Assembly: GCA_025352145.1 (NCBI GenBank)
Contig: JANXTY010000028.1
Coordinates: forward strand, 1 to 64,000
From: Oxalobacteraceae bacterium
GTDB lineage: Bacteria > Pseudomonadota > Gammaproteobacteria > Burkholderiales > Burkholderiaceae_D
Length of the DNA: 64,000 bases
Direction: 5' to 3'
A program made the position numbers and the translations under genes. The notes beneath the pieces were generated by a model. The model was not told the origin of the DNA. It saw only the letters and a program-made list of their open reading frames with translations, and made no database searches. Every line of letters begins with the position of its first letter. Within the stretch, counting starts at the first letter, position 1. Below, piece after piece: positions 17,915-26,382 of the stretch.

Positions 17915-18943
17915 ATGCGGATTTCCTTTGTTTCTGCAGCAGCATGTTTTGTTTTTATTTTGAATGCCTGTATGTTTTCGGCACAAGCTGAAAGTGCAGC
18001 CTTGCTAGTTGATAGGCACGATGCACAATATTGGTTAAAAAAGATCCAGTCTGCGGCAGCGAAGCGCAATTACTCGGGTACTTTTGTTTACCAACAATCG
18101 AATCAAATACGAACCTCGCGTATTTCTCATGTTTGGGATGGAAAAAATGAAATAGAGAAATTGGAAATATTGGATGGAAAACCCCGTGAGTACATTCGAA
18201 ACAATGAGGAGATTACTTGTTATTTACCTGAGACTAAGACGATTCTGATAGAACAAAATGTACGTCAGGATGTGTTCCCTGCTATCTTTGCGATCAGTCC
18301 TGGCGAATTGGTTGAGCATTACACCGTTAGGAAATCTGAAACTGATCGCGTTGCCGAATTTGATTGTCAGATAGTGGAATTGGTACCAAAAGATAATCTG
18401 CGTTATGGTTATAAGCTGTGGGCTGAAAAAACGACGGGTCTTTTGCTGCGTGCCCAGACCTTGAGTGCTGACAATGGGGTCGTAGAACAAATTGCTTTTA
18501 CCCAGATTTCTATTGGAAATGTTGATAAAAATCGGCTCAAATCGAGTTTTAGTCCTGTCACCAGTTGGCATATTGAAAATGCCGTGATGAGTCAAACTAA
18601 TTTAAGTGGTTGGTCGGTAAAAACGGTGCCATCCGGCTTCAAAAAAACACGTGAGATGAAGCGTCTAGTATCGGACGCCACGGCCTCACGGCGACGTGCG
18701 GCGAATACAGCATCGTCCAGTAGTCAACACGAAGTTTCGCAAATCGTTTATTCCGACGGGCTTGCGGCGATTTCCGTTTTTATTGAACCTGATACGCAAA
18801 GCCGTATAGAAGGTTCGATGCAACAGGGCGCCTTGAATATCGCTGGAAAGCGCCAAGGTGAGTATTGGATTACCGTGGTGGGTGAAGTGCCAGCGATGGC
18901 GATTAAGCAAGTAGTAAACTCCATTGAATTTAACCGAAAATAA
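17915..18943 (+). CDS. rseB: Periplasmic sigma-E regulator MucB/RseB
   Basis: 342 aa with an N-terminal signal peptide (MRISFVSAAACFVF, cleavage likely after SAQA). The body shows the MucB pattern: YWLKKIQSAAAKRNYSGTFVYQQ, SRISHVWDG...EKLEILDG, REYIRNNEEITCYLPETK, and a C-terminal domain with IVYSDGLAAISVFIEP. RseB protects RseA from proteolysis and senses lipoprotein or LPS defects in the periplasm. It starts 5 bp after the rseA stop and ends 7 bp before the mucD start. Confidence 0.95.
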   Translation: MRISFVSAAACFVFILNACMFSAQAESAALLVDRHDAQYWLKKIQSAAAKRNYSGTFVYQQSNQIRTSRISHVWDGKNEIEKLEILDGKPREYIRNNEEITCYLPETKTILIEQNVRQDVFPAIFAISPGELVEHYTVRKSETDRVAEFDCQIVELVPKDNLRYGYKLWAEKTTGLLLRAQTLSADNGVVEQIAFTQISIGNVDKNRLKSSFSPVTSWHIENAVMSQTNLSGWSVKTVPSGFKKTREMKRLVSDATASRRRAANTASSSSQHEVSQIVYSDGLAAISVFIEPDTQSRIEGSMQQGALNIAGKRQGEYWITVVGEVPAMAIKQVVNSIEFNRK

Positions 18944-18950
18944 TAGTCCT

Positions 18951-20447
18951 ATGAAAACTCTATTCTCTTTTAGAAAGACATTCTCCATATTATTCTTTGG
19001 CACAGTCGGCGTTCTTTTTGTAGTGCCCTGGTATGTCCTTGCAGCGCCTTCGATGACTACATCGTTGTCGGCTGCTGGTCTGCCGGATTTTGCAGATTTA
19101 GTTGAAAAAACAGGACCTGCAGTGGTTAATATTAGGACTACTGAAAAGCTGAAAATCGGACAAGGGCTGCCAGGTGAGGCTGACGATGAAATGCAGGAAT
19201 TTTTCCGTCGATTTTTTGGCACACCGCTACCACGTCAGCAACAACCCCTTCCGTCCCCGCGTGGCCGTAAATCTGCGCCGCCTCTTCTCTCTGAAGAAGA
19301 AGTTCCGCATGGCGTTGGCTCTGGTTTTATCATCTCGGCCGATGGCTACGTCCTCACTAATGCGCATGTCGTTGATGGTGCTGACGATGTGTACGTCAAA
19401 ATGACGGACAAACGGGAATTTAAGGCCAAGGTGATTGGTTCGGACAAGGGAAGCGATGTCGCACTTCTTAAAATAGAAGGTGGTAATAATCTGCCGCGTT
19501 TAACCTTAGGTGATTCCGATAAAATTAGGGTAGGCGAATGGGTGATCGCTATTGGTTCTCCCTTCGACCTCGACAATACGGTAACTGCTGGCATTATTTC
19601 TGCCAAAGCACGCGACACAGGAGATTATCTTCCGTTGATCCAAACGGATGTTGCTGTGAATCCAGGCAATTCTGGAGGGCCATTGATCAATATGCGAGGA
19701 GAAGTAGTCGGTATTAATTCGCAAATTTACAGCCGTTCCGGTGGCTATATGGGCATTTCGTTTGCCGTACCTATTCATGAAGCAATGCGCGTGGTTGATC
19801 AACTGAAAACCAGTGGTAAGGTAATGCGCGGTCGCATCGGTGTGCAAATTGCAGATGTTACCAAAGATGTGGCTGAATCGTTGGGCCTGCCTAAAGCACA
19901 AGGTGCCCAGGTGCAACGTGTTGATACCGATAGCCCTGCAGAAAAAGGAGGGATAAAAGCGGGAGATATCATTGTCAAATTTAATGGTGTATTGATTGAG
20001 AAATCGTCAGATCTTCGGCGTTTGGTTGGAAACACTAAGCCTAGTAGTCGCTCAGTTGTTACCGTGTGGCGTAATGGCGCCAATCGCGATCTCAGTTTGA
20101 CCATTGCCGAAATGGAGCAGGAAAAAATTGCGGGGAAGGAGGGGAAAAAAGCGAAGCAGGAACTCACTGCAAACGCCTTGGGTTTGGTGGTCAGCGATTT
20201 GACGGGTGTGCGGAAAAAAGAATTGAATGTGGAAGGTGGTGTCGTCGTGGATACTGTGGAAGGCGCTGCTGCTCGTGCTGGATTGCGCCCCGACGATGTT
20301 ATTTTACGATTGAATAATACAGACGTGAAAGACGCTAAACAATTTGGTGTTTTGGTTGCCAAGTTGGATACCAAGAAATTGGTAGTGGTCTTGGTGCGAC
20401 GAGGTGATTTTGCACAGTTCGTGACTATTCGGCCGAGCCCTCCTTAG
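18951..20447 (+). CDS. mucD: Periplasmic serine protease Do (MucD/DegP family)
   Basis: 498 aa from ATG 18951, 7 bp after rseB; the frame is open earlier but that overlaps rseB. A signal peptide (residues 1 to about 33, ending VLAAPS) is followed by a trypsin-like domain with His in TNAHVV, Asp in GSDVALLKI and Ser in GNSGGPL, then two PDZ domains (from about GRIGVQIADVTKDV and about ALGLVVSDLTGV). It degrades or refolds damaged envelope proteins and is a classical sigma-E operon member. A terminator follows. Confidence 0.96.
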   Translation: MKTLFSFRKTFSILFFGTVGVLFVVPWYVLAAPSMTTSLSAAGLPDFADLVEKTGPAVVNIRTTEKLKIGQGLPGEADDEMQEFFRRFFGTPLPRQQQPLPSPRGRKSAPPLLSEEEVPHGVGSGFIISADGYVLTNAHVVDGADDVYVKMTDKREFKAKVIGSDKGSDVALLKIEGGNNLPRLTLGDSDKIRVGEWVIAIGSPFDLDNTVTAGIISAKARDTGDYLPLIQTDVAVNPGNSGGPLINMRGEVVGINSQIYSRSGGYMGISFAVPIHEAMRVVDQLKTSGKVMRGRIGVQIADVTKDVAESLGLPKAQGAQVQRVDTDSPAEKGGIKAGDIIVKFNGVLIEKSSDLRRLVGNTKPSSRSVVTVWRNGANRDLSLTIAEMEQEKIAGKEGKKAKQELTANALGLVVSDLTGVRKKELNVEGGVVVDTVEGAAARAGLRPDDVILRLNNTDVKDAKQFGVLVAKLDTKKLVVVLVRRGDFAQFVTIRPSPP

Positions 20448-20470
20448 CCATCGTATTCGGAGGTGAAGTA

Positions 20471-20509
20471 AGGGCTGTAAGCCGTGTGGCTTTCAGCCCT
20501 TTGTTTTTC
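20471..20509 (+). terminator. Rho-independent terminator of the rpoE operon
   Basis: AGGGCTG (20471-20477) pairs with CAGCCCT (20494-20500), extended inward by AGCC/GGCT after a 2-nt internal loop, and is followed by TTTGTTTTT. It ends the rpoE-rseA-rseB-mucD transcript just before the glutaredoxin-like gene. Confidence 0.85.
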
Positions 20510-20523
20510 TAGAAATCCATTGT

Positions 20524-20805
20524 ATGACTGAAAACACGATAATTCATTTTGTGCTTTATGCTCGCTCTTACTGCCACCTTTGCGACGACATGCGTGAAGC
20601 GTTGAGGGTACTGCTTGGCGGGGTATGTGAATATACGATTGACGTACTGGATGTCGATAGTAATGAGGCGTTTCTCGTGTTGTATGACGAGCGGGTTCCC
20701 GTTTTATTCGGCGTAGCAAAGCGAGGGGGCAGTGTCGAGTTATGTCATTATTTTTTGGATGAAGTCCGGCTTCGTAATTTCATTGCAAGTTGGGGGGAGT
20801 GTTGA
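20524..20805 (+). CDS. Glutaredoxin family protein (DUF836-like)
   Basis: 93 aa with a thioredoxin-fold start: FVLYARSYCHLCDDM gives the CxxC pair (CHLC, residues 17 and 20), followed by EYTIDVLDVDSNEAF and VPVLFG with the cis-Pro position. It probably acts as a small cytoplasmic thiol-disulfide protein. In Burkholderiales this gene commonly lies between mucD and lepA, and lepA here is pushed 3.8 kb away by an accessory islet. It follows the operon terminator, so it needs read-through or its own promoter, which is not visible. Confidence 0.85.
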   Translation: MTENTIIHFVLYARSYCHLCDDMREALRVLLGGVCEYTIDVLDVDSNEAFLVLYDERVPVLFGVAKRGGSVELCHYFLDEVRLRNFIASWGEC

Positions 20806-20816
20806 TGGGGGGTGTA

Positions 20817-21780
20817 CTTATTCTAATTCGCATTAAAAACAGAATTAATTATCCATGGCCATTGCGTGATTCCAGCGACGCGAATGACGTCATTTTCCAT
20901 GTGGTTTGGCGCATCAACTAAATGATCTTCAGGCGCGCCAATACTATCGAAGACGCGATTGTGGACATGTTTTTCCCGAAGCGCATCCCAAAGGTACTCT
21001 ACTGGATTGAGTTCAGGTGAGTACGGCGGCAAAAAATGCAGCTTCAGATTTTCCTGTAAAACAAACGATTCACTTCTGTGCCACCCGGCACCATCAAGTA
21101 CCATGACGATATTATCGTCCGGGTAGCGACTTGCCACCTCATCGAGAAAACTTGCATGCACTCGGCATTGACAGGGGGAAGCATGAGGGTAAGCGTCCAG
21201 CCGTCCCACCTAGGGAGGCAGTTTTCTATGTGTTAAATCCAGAACGTAAAGGCAAAAGTTCATCAATGCGGCTACAGGGTATTGGCCTTCAAGCCATGCC
21301 TGCACAGCTTCTGGATTTTGTTCGTAGGCGCGTTTGATTGGCTTTTGCGGGGTGCAACCCCAGCGTGCCAAATATTTGCCGACGCTGCGAACGTGTAGCT
21401 TGATCCCGTATTCCTGCTCAATGAGCTGACCGACGGCTGCACGGCTCCACAGAAAAAAATCCATTTTCAGTTGCTCGGGGCGCTTATCAATGATCGTACG
21501 ACGAATCGTCTCCTCTTCAATTTTGCTCAGGCTCCGCCCATCTCCACGAGACCGACCCCGGCTTGACGGACGAATCGCCGTCCAGCCGCCTGCCTCAAAT
21601 AGATCAATCGTGGCGCACACAGCCGGGTAGCTCAAGCCTGTCATCGAGACAATTCGCATGACCTTGTGCCCTTCTTGTGCAATCGAACAACTCGCTTACG
21701 CCGCTCATGAGGTTGTTCCAGCGTTTGTTTTCTAGCGTTCTCTTTTTCCATCAAGATCAGACACCAAAAAATCACGTAAG
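20817..21780 (-). mobile_element. Damaged IS630-family element (copy A)
   Basis: The left end at 20817 carries the same 231 bp as the element at 23458-23688 (five differences seen), including the terminal TTCTAATTCGCATTAAAAACAG. The transposase reads on the minus strand from about 21751. No matching right terminal repeat is visible near 21780, so that end is lost or eroded. The end lies 15 bp past the glutaredoxin gene stop. Confidence 0.75.
20823..21751 (-). pseudogene. IS630-family transposase, frameshifted and internally deleted
   Basis: On the minus strand an ATG at 21751 opens a frame (MEKENARKQTLEQPHERRKR...) that continues after a frameshift at about 21661-21680 into an HTH region (MTGLSYPAVCATIDLFEAGGW) and an RKLPP end at 21210. 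The catalytic C-terminus resumes at 21209 with VMVLDGAGWH (second Asp) and PYSPELNPVEYLWD (Glu). The segment carrying the first catalytic Asp is missing, which shows an internal deletion. The product cannot be an active transposase. It is on the opposite strand to its chromosomal neighbours. Confidence 0.85.
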
Positions 21781-22078
21781 CTCATATTTCATCGAGCCTT
21801 ATCTATAGGCACTTTCCGATACAGGCGCATGAACTGGCTTACTAAGCCCCAAGAGCGCACCGTTGACTTATTGGTGAGCAGAGTAGCTAGGCACCACAAC
21901 AGTGCTTGCAGCGAAGGCGAAAATACCTTCTCAAGGAGGTATTTAAGCGACTCCCCCATCGAAAATATCGAGCCGTCTTCCGCGTACAGTAGCTTGTTTC
22001 TAAAATCTGCGCGGTCGGTTACAAACTCGCGCAATGTCCTACAAACGGATTGCTGTAGCGGAAAACTGTATTACAGGA
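21781..22078. other. Gap between IS630 remnant A and lipoprotein gene
   Basis: 298 bp with no recognised gene. An 81-codon minus-strand frame (21789-22034, TTG start) is open, with a weak AGGA before it, but it resembles no family known to me and I treat it as unproven. Confidence 0.35.
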
Positions 22079-22768
22079 TCAGTTTGCACCCGTCACGGCA
22101 ATATATGGAGGAGTCTTCGCAGCGTCGCTCTTCACCGCCGTCAACACGGTTCCATTCACATTTCCATCCGCGCTGACGACATTACCTGTTTTCAGCAAAT
22201 CAAGATCTTTATCCGAAGCACTTTGTGTCCCGCCGGTTGGTGTCGTGATGGTCGTCGTCAAGAAATTCGTCGTCGAAATGGTGACGTTGTAAGTCGTTTT
22301 AAGTAAGGAGGCCAAGCTAGTTTGTGCACTGGTCAGTGCCGCCGAATCTGACAGAATTGCCTTGCCGTTATTGGTGCTCAGCAAATTGGCTGCACTCGTT
22401 CCTGCACGAGTAGCAAGATAATCAGTCAGCATGTCCGTCAGTGGCGTAATGTTCGCGACACCGGCGCCAGGGGTGACCGAACGCAAAACTGTAGCGCCCT
22501 TAGTTGCAGTCAAAACGCATGGACCTTTGCCATTGATGATTTCCGCACTATAAGTACCACTCGTAGCGGAAGTCGTCGATGTATTGCCGGTTACGCAAGT
22601 CACCGCAATGGCTGCACCGGCGAGCGCAGCGCCTGTCGCTGCGGTACCTTGCACGACGAGGGAGGGCGAGGCATCGTCACTGCCGCATGCTGCCAAGGAT
22701 GCGGACAAGCCTGCGATTGCAAGCCACTGGAACGCAGCTGTAACCTTCGATACGGGAATTGCTTTCAT
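22079..22768 (-). CDS. Predicted lipoprotein of unknown function
   Basis: 229 aa. A lipoprotein signal peptide with lipobox LAAC (Cys28) is followed by GSDD, then a Thr/Ala/Ser-rich exported chain. A VVQGTAATGAALAGAAIAVTC segment and a later ANITPLTDMLTDYLATRAG segment are a layout seen in many uncharacterised burkholderial lipoproteins, which suggests a beta-sandwich repeat followed by a helical domain. Two more cysteines could form a disulfide. The start has a strong Shine-Dalgarno (AGGAG) 8 nt upstream. It is the only intact gene in the islet between the glutaredoxin gene and lepA. Function unknown. Confidence 0.75.
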   Translation of the reverse strand: MKAIPVSKVTAAFQWLAIAGLSASLAACGSDDASPSLVVQGTAATGAALAGAAIAVTCVTGNTSTTSATSGTYSAEIINGKGPCVLTATKGATVLRSVTPGAGVANITPLTDMLTDYLATRAGTSAANLLSTNNGKAILSDSAALTSAQTSLASLLKTTYNVTISTTNFLTTTITTPTGGTQSASDKDLDLLKTGNVVSADGNVNGTVLTAVKSDAAKTPPYIAVTGAN

Positions 22769-23095
22769 TTAATTATCTCCTAAGCTAGAGTGAGTACATC
22801 ATTTGGATAGGGCAAACAACTGGGGCCATACGCAGTCGAGATAACTGGTTAGGAGTCCGCAAGGCAAAAGAAAACATCTTTGAGCAGTTTTTTACCTACC
22901 CAAAGCGCAACCATAAATTTTCTCGATATAGGAAGGAGAAAGCCCCCTAGACCTAGCTGAGATCGAAGTGCATCTTGCCGCCACGCAAACTGCTCGCGAG
23001 GTAGTCGCAAGGTGCCCCGCCGTCACGTCGTAGGAACCTTCTGCGACTATAAGCGAGTGGAATTCCTTTGGCAATCAATATTACGTGCGTGGCGT

Positions 23096-23296
23096 TCAAG
23101 TCCGAATGCCCAGTTCCCCGTTATTGCAAATGCCGAAGTAGATACCCGCACAGCGGCTTTGAATGCCAAACCATTGTGCTTCCAGCCAATTTTCGAACTC
23201 GGCGTAGCGCAAATAGCTTGGGCCCTGCTGCACCTTCAAATAGATGCCCCATTGATTTTCTCCTTTAGATTGGCAAATTTCATTTAAGGAAACGCA
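23096..23296 (-). pseudogene. Start-less open frame, possible gene remnant
   Basis: On the minus strand, codons from about 23296 to the TGA at 23096 are open without an ATG after the previous stop (about 23310). The translation is rich in aromatic and charged residues (WGIYLKVQQGPSYLRYAEF, then ENWLEAQWFGIQSRCAG), unlike random shadow frames. I do not recognise the family. A second frame in the same DNA has AAGGAG before an ATG at 23252 but only 43 codons. It may be the scar of a disrupted gene. Confidence 0.3.
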
Positions 23297-23321
23297 GATT
23301 TAATCAAATTTCACCGAACCG

Positions 23322-23355
23322 ATTGTTTGATACGAATTTTTTCGTATCAAACAAT
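23322..23355. repeat. Perfect 15-bp inverted repeat with 4-nt loop
   Basis: ATTGTTTGATACGAA (23322-23336) and TTCGTATCAAACAAT (23341-23355) are exact reverse complements separated by TTTT. The stem is AT-rich and no T run follows, so it does not look like a normal terminator. It lies about 100 bp left of IS element B. Confidence 0.9.
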
Positions 23356-23460
23356 AAAATAGCGACGGAATATTCTTTGCTGCCAATATTTTTCTGCTTT
23401 GCTTGCCTTTTCAAGGCATTTTTTGGCGCATCATGCGCCCTGACACCCACTATGGGCCTT

Positions 23461-24265
23461 ATTCTAATTCGCATTAAAAACAGAATTAATTATCCATGTC
23501 CATCGCGTGATTCCAGCGACGCGAATGACGTCATTTTCCATGTGGTTTGGCGCATCAACTAAATGATCTTCAAGCGCGCCAATATTATCGAAGACGCGAT
23601 TGTGGACATGTTTTTCCCGAAGCGCATCCCAAAGGTGCTCTACTGGATTGAGTTCAGGTGAGTACGGCGGCAAAAAATGCAGCTTCAGCTTTGCTGCCAG
23701 CGTATCGGGGAGTTTCCCCCCATTCCTCGCGTGCTTCTGCATCACCTTGCCGGTGTTCAGTGTCGAGGGCTAATGTGCGCCATCCGTGACGTGCCAACAT
23801 CCGATAAATCGTCGATAGTGCTACAGGCCTTCCCAGCTTCTCAATAAATTTCCCCTGCAGTGAGGGAACAATCACCACGCCGCCTTGCGTCGCATTTTCC
23901 AGGATGTCGTCAAGCATTGCCCTTTCTTCTTCTTCGAGTGGCATGCTTGCCCGGTTACGTAATTGTTTCTTGCTCGCAGGAGCGGCGATCTCCTGACGGG
24001 CAATTTTGGAATAGCGCGTACGCATAGTGCAAGTCACGCCAACTGAGAACTGAGCGACCTATCGCTACGGCTGTTTGTGCCATGCTTAATCCACATTCCA
24101 GGGGAAGTAGCACCGCTTGTGCGGCACGCAACTCGTCGGCCATTTTAGCTGCGCGGATCGCCACGCGTGCCATCTTCACTTGCTCTTTTCCAGATGCCGT
24201 TCTTGCCATGATTTCCCCTCCCGAAGCATGGCTGTATGATTACTGTTTTTAACGCAAATTGGAAT
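23461..24265 (-). mobile_element. Hybrid IS630-family element (copy B) with inverted ends
   Basis: Terminal inverted repeats at 23461-23483 and 24243-24265 match at 20 of 23 positions (ATTCTAATTCGCATTAAAAACAG against ATTCCAATTTGCGTTAAAAACAG). The 805-bp element encodes, on minus, an N-terminal part from one IS630 subgroup joined at about 23689 to a C-terminal end almost identical to copy A. It is too short for a full element of about 1.1 kb. A clean TA target duplication is not visible. Confidence 0.75.
23464..24209 (-). pseudogene. Chimeric, frameshifted IS630 transposase
   Basis: The frame starts at 24209 (MARTASGKEQVKMARVAIR) with an IS630-type N-terminal helix-turn-helix. It shifts at about 24030 into a second frame (KKQLRNRASMPLEEEERAML ... 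STIYRMLARHGWRTLALDT), then shifts again near 23735 to run into KLHFLPPYSPELNPVEHLWD and the C-terminal end shared with copy A. The region with the first two catalytic Asp residues is missing at the join. At least two frameshifts and a central deletion mean no functional transposase is made. Confidence 0.82.
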
Positions 24266-24587
24266 TACCATTTTTGTTTCCTATCTATTTTCAATCAATT
24301 ATTCTCACTTTACTATATTATTGCATTTTTGATCATATTTTGACGCCGAGATACCGAATACAAAACAACTCTTTACTTTTTTAGTGGATAAGGCACGGCT
24401 AAATTCCGTTTTGCCGTGAATTTGTGGGTTTTCCTCTTTGAAATCCGGTAAAATGCCGCCATCGAAAAAGCTTTGCAATATGGCGCTCGCCTGGGTGTAT
24501 TACCCCATTCGGAGCGTTTTTTTTTGTAATTAGATGTTAAAAAGCGTCGTAAGCTGCGCTTCCATCCCACGTATTTCACCTTTGTTA
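24266..24587. other. Leader region upstream of lepA
   Basis: 322 bp between IS element B and lepA. It holds a small hairpin (CACGGC 24394-24399 with GCCGTG 24413-24418), a possible -10 TAAAAT at 24449-24454 without a good -35, and a terminator-like structure at 24484-24525. The lepA promoter must lie here or in the IS end. Confidence 0.5.
24484..24525 (+). terminator. Terminator-like hairpin in the lepA leader (attenuator or sRNA end)
   Basis: CGCTC (24484-24488) pairs with GAGCG (24512-24516), an inner GGGT/ACCC stem strengthens it, and nine T follow (24517-24525). It points toward lepA, 62 bp before its ATG, with no gene upstream on that strand. It could attenuate lepA-lepB or end a short RNA begun near 24460. 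Confidence 0.6.
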
Positions 24588-26381
24588 ATGAAGAATATTC
24601 GTAATTTTTCCATCATCGCCCATATCGATCATGGCAAATCGACGCTTGCTGACCGTATCATCCAGCTGTGTGGTGGCTTATCTGATCGTGAGATGGAGGC
24701 TCAAGTTCTTGATTCTATGGATATCGAGCGGGAACGCGGGATTACGATTAAGGCCCAAACCGCAGCGTTAATATACCGGGCACGCGATGGACAAATTTAT
24801 AATTTGAATCTAATCGATACACCGGGTCACGTTGATTTTAGTTATGAAGTCAGTCGCTCCTTGTCGGCCTGTGAAGGGGCTTTGCTGGTGGTGGATGCGT
24901 CGCAAGGCGTAGAAGCGCAGACTGTCGCTAATTGTTACACAGCACTCGATCTTGGCGTGGAAGTGGTACCGGTTCTGAATAAAATTGATTTGCCGTCTGC
25001 CGATCCTGCCAATGCCATTTCTGAAATTGAAGAAGTTATTGGTATTGATGCGTCTGAGGCTGTGCATTGCTCGGCTAAAACGGGTTTGGGGGTACAAGAT
25101 GTGTTGGAATCCCTGATTGCGAAAGTGCCTTCACCGAGTGGTGATCCGACCGCACCTCTGCAAGCTTTGATAGTTGATTCGTGGTTTGATAATTATGTCG
25201 GCGTAGTGATGTTGGTGCGGGTCGTTAATGGCGCACTGAAGCCAAAAGATAAGATTTTACTGATGGCTAATGGATCGCAACATTTGGTTGAGAGCGTGGG
25301 TGTATTTACCCCCAAATCGGTGTCACGTGAAGTGCTTTCGGCTGGTCAGGTGGGTTTTATTATCGCTGGTATTAAAGAGTTGAAAGCAGCGAAGGTGGGT
25401 GACACCGTCACCTTGTTAAGTAAGCCGGCTACAGAGCCATTGCCGGGTTTTAAAGAGGTGCAGCCGCAGGTATTTGCTGGCTTGTTTCCCGTTGAAGCCA
25501 ATCAGTATGATGCGTTACGCGATTCTTTGGAGAAATTAAAACTCAATGACGCAGCTTTGCAATATGAACCTGAGGTTTCGCAGGCGCTGGGCTTCGGTTT
25601 CCGTTGTGGTTTCTTAGGGCTGTTGCACATGGAAATCGTGCAGGAAAGGTTGGAACGCGAGTTCGACATGGACCTGATTACCACGGCACCTACCGTCATC
25701 TATGAGGTAGTACAACGCGATGGTTCGATCTTGATGGTCGACAATCCGTCGAAGATGCCAGATCCATCGCGTATTGAAGAGGTGCGCGAACCCATCGTCA
25801 CCGTGAATTTGTATATGCCCCAGGAATATGTTGGCGCAGTCATTACACTGTGCACTTCCAAGCGGGGCATGCAGCTAGACATGAATTATCATGGCAAGCA
25901 GGTTAAGCTTACCTATGAAATGCCGATGGCTGAAATCGTTTTGGACTTCTTTGATAAATTGAAATCAACGTCCCGAGGTTATGCCTCGATGGATTATGAG
26001 TTCAAAGAATATCGGGCGGCCGATGTGGTTAAGGTCGATATGTTGATCAATAACGAAAAGGTCGATGCTCTGGCGATCATCGTGCATCGTGCCAACAGCC
26101 AATATCGCGGTCGTGCCGTCGCTGCCAAAATGCGCGAACTGATTCCTCGGCAGATGTTCGATGTCGCTATTCAAGCCGCCATTGGGGCAAATATTATTTC
26201 TCGTGAAAACGTTAAAGCGCTGCGTAAAAACGTTTTGGCTAAATGTTACGGTGGCGATATTAGCCGAAAACGTAAATTACTGGAAAAGCAAAAAGCAGGT
26301 AAGAAGCGCATGAAGCAGGTGGGTTCGGTCGAAATTCCGCAGGAAGCATTTTTGGCAATTTTACAAGTGGATGACAAATAA
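24588..26381 (+). CDS. lepA: Elongation factor 4 (LepA)
   Basis: 597 aa from ATG 24588, where the family start [19 protein letters not shown] begins; the open frame extends 18 codons upstream without family similarity. It is a ribosome-bound GTPase related to EF-G that helps translation under stress and in initiation. G1 [10 protein letters not shown]2 around [11 protein letters not shown]3 DTPGHVDF, G4 NKIDLP and the LepA-specific C-terminal domain ([17 protein letters not shown]) are visible. The signal peptidase gene lepB follows immediately, the usual lepA-lepB operon. Confidence 0.98.
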   Translation: MKNIRNFSIIAHIDHGKSTLADRIIQLCGGLSDREMEAQVLDSMDIERERGITIKAQTAALIYRARDGQIYNLNLIDTPGHVDFSYEVSRSLSACEGALLVVDASQGVEAQTVANCYTALDLGVEVVPVLNKIDLPSADPANAISEIEEVIGIDASEAVHCSAKTGLGVQDVLESLIAKVPSPSGDPTAPLQALIVDSWFDNYVGVVMLVRVVNGALKPKDKILLMANGSQHLVESVGVFTPKSVSREVLSAGQVGFIIAGIKELKAAKVGDTVTLLSKPATEPLPGFKEVQPQVFAGLFPVEANQYDALRDSLEKLKLNDAALQYEPEVSQALGFGFRCGFLGLLHMEIVQERLEREFDMDLITTAPTVIYEVVQRDGSILMVDNPSKMPDPSRIEEVREPIVTVNLYMPQEYVGAVITLCTSKRGMQLDMNYHGKQVKLTYEMPMAEIVLDFFDKLKSTSRGYASMDYEFKEYRAADVVKVDMLINNEKVDALAIIVHRANSQYRGRAVAAKMRELIPRQMFDVAIQAAIGANIISRENVKALRKNVLAKCYGGDISRKRKLLEKQKAGKKRMKQVGSVEIPQEAFLAILQVDDK

Positions 26382-26382
26382 C

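Larger units (their letters stand above)
22769..23460. other. Long gene-free segment of the islet
   Basis: 692 bp without an intact gene. It contains the lipoprotein leader, a start-less open frame (23096-23296) and a perfect 15-bp inverted repeat (23322-23355). A 60-codon minus-strand frame at 22892-23074 is also open. It ends in an LSPSYIEKIYGCAL stretch faintly like the HTH of Rrf2 regulators, too weak to call. The segment looks like eroded accessory DNA. Confidence 0.4.

Noticed and set aside
21789-22034. 81-codon minus-strand frame beside IS remnant A
   Set aside because: TTG start with only a weak AGGA, no recognised family, in decayed DNA. Kept only as a note in the gap entry.
22892-23074. 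60-codon minus-strand frame with a faint Rrf2-like HTH
   Set aside because: Similarity is a few residues around SPSYIEKIYG; not enough to claim a regulator.
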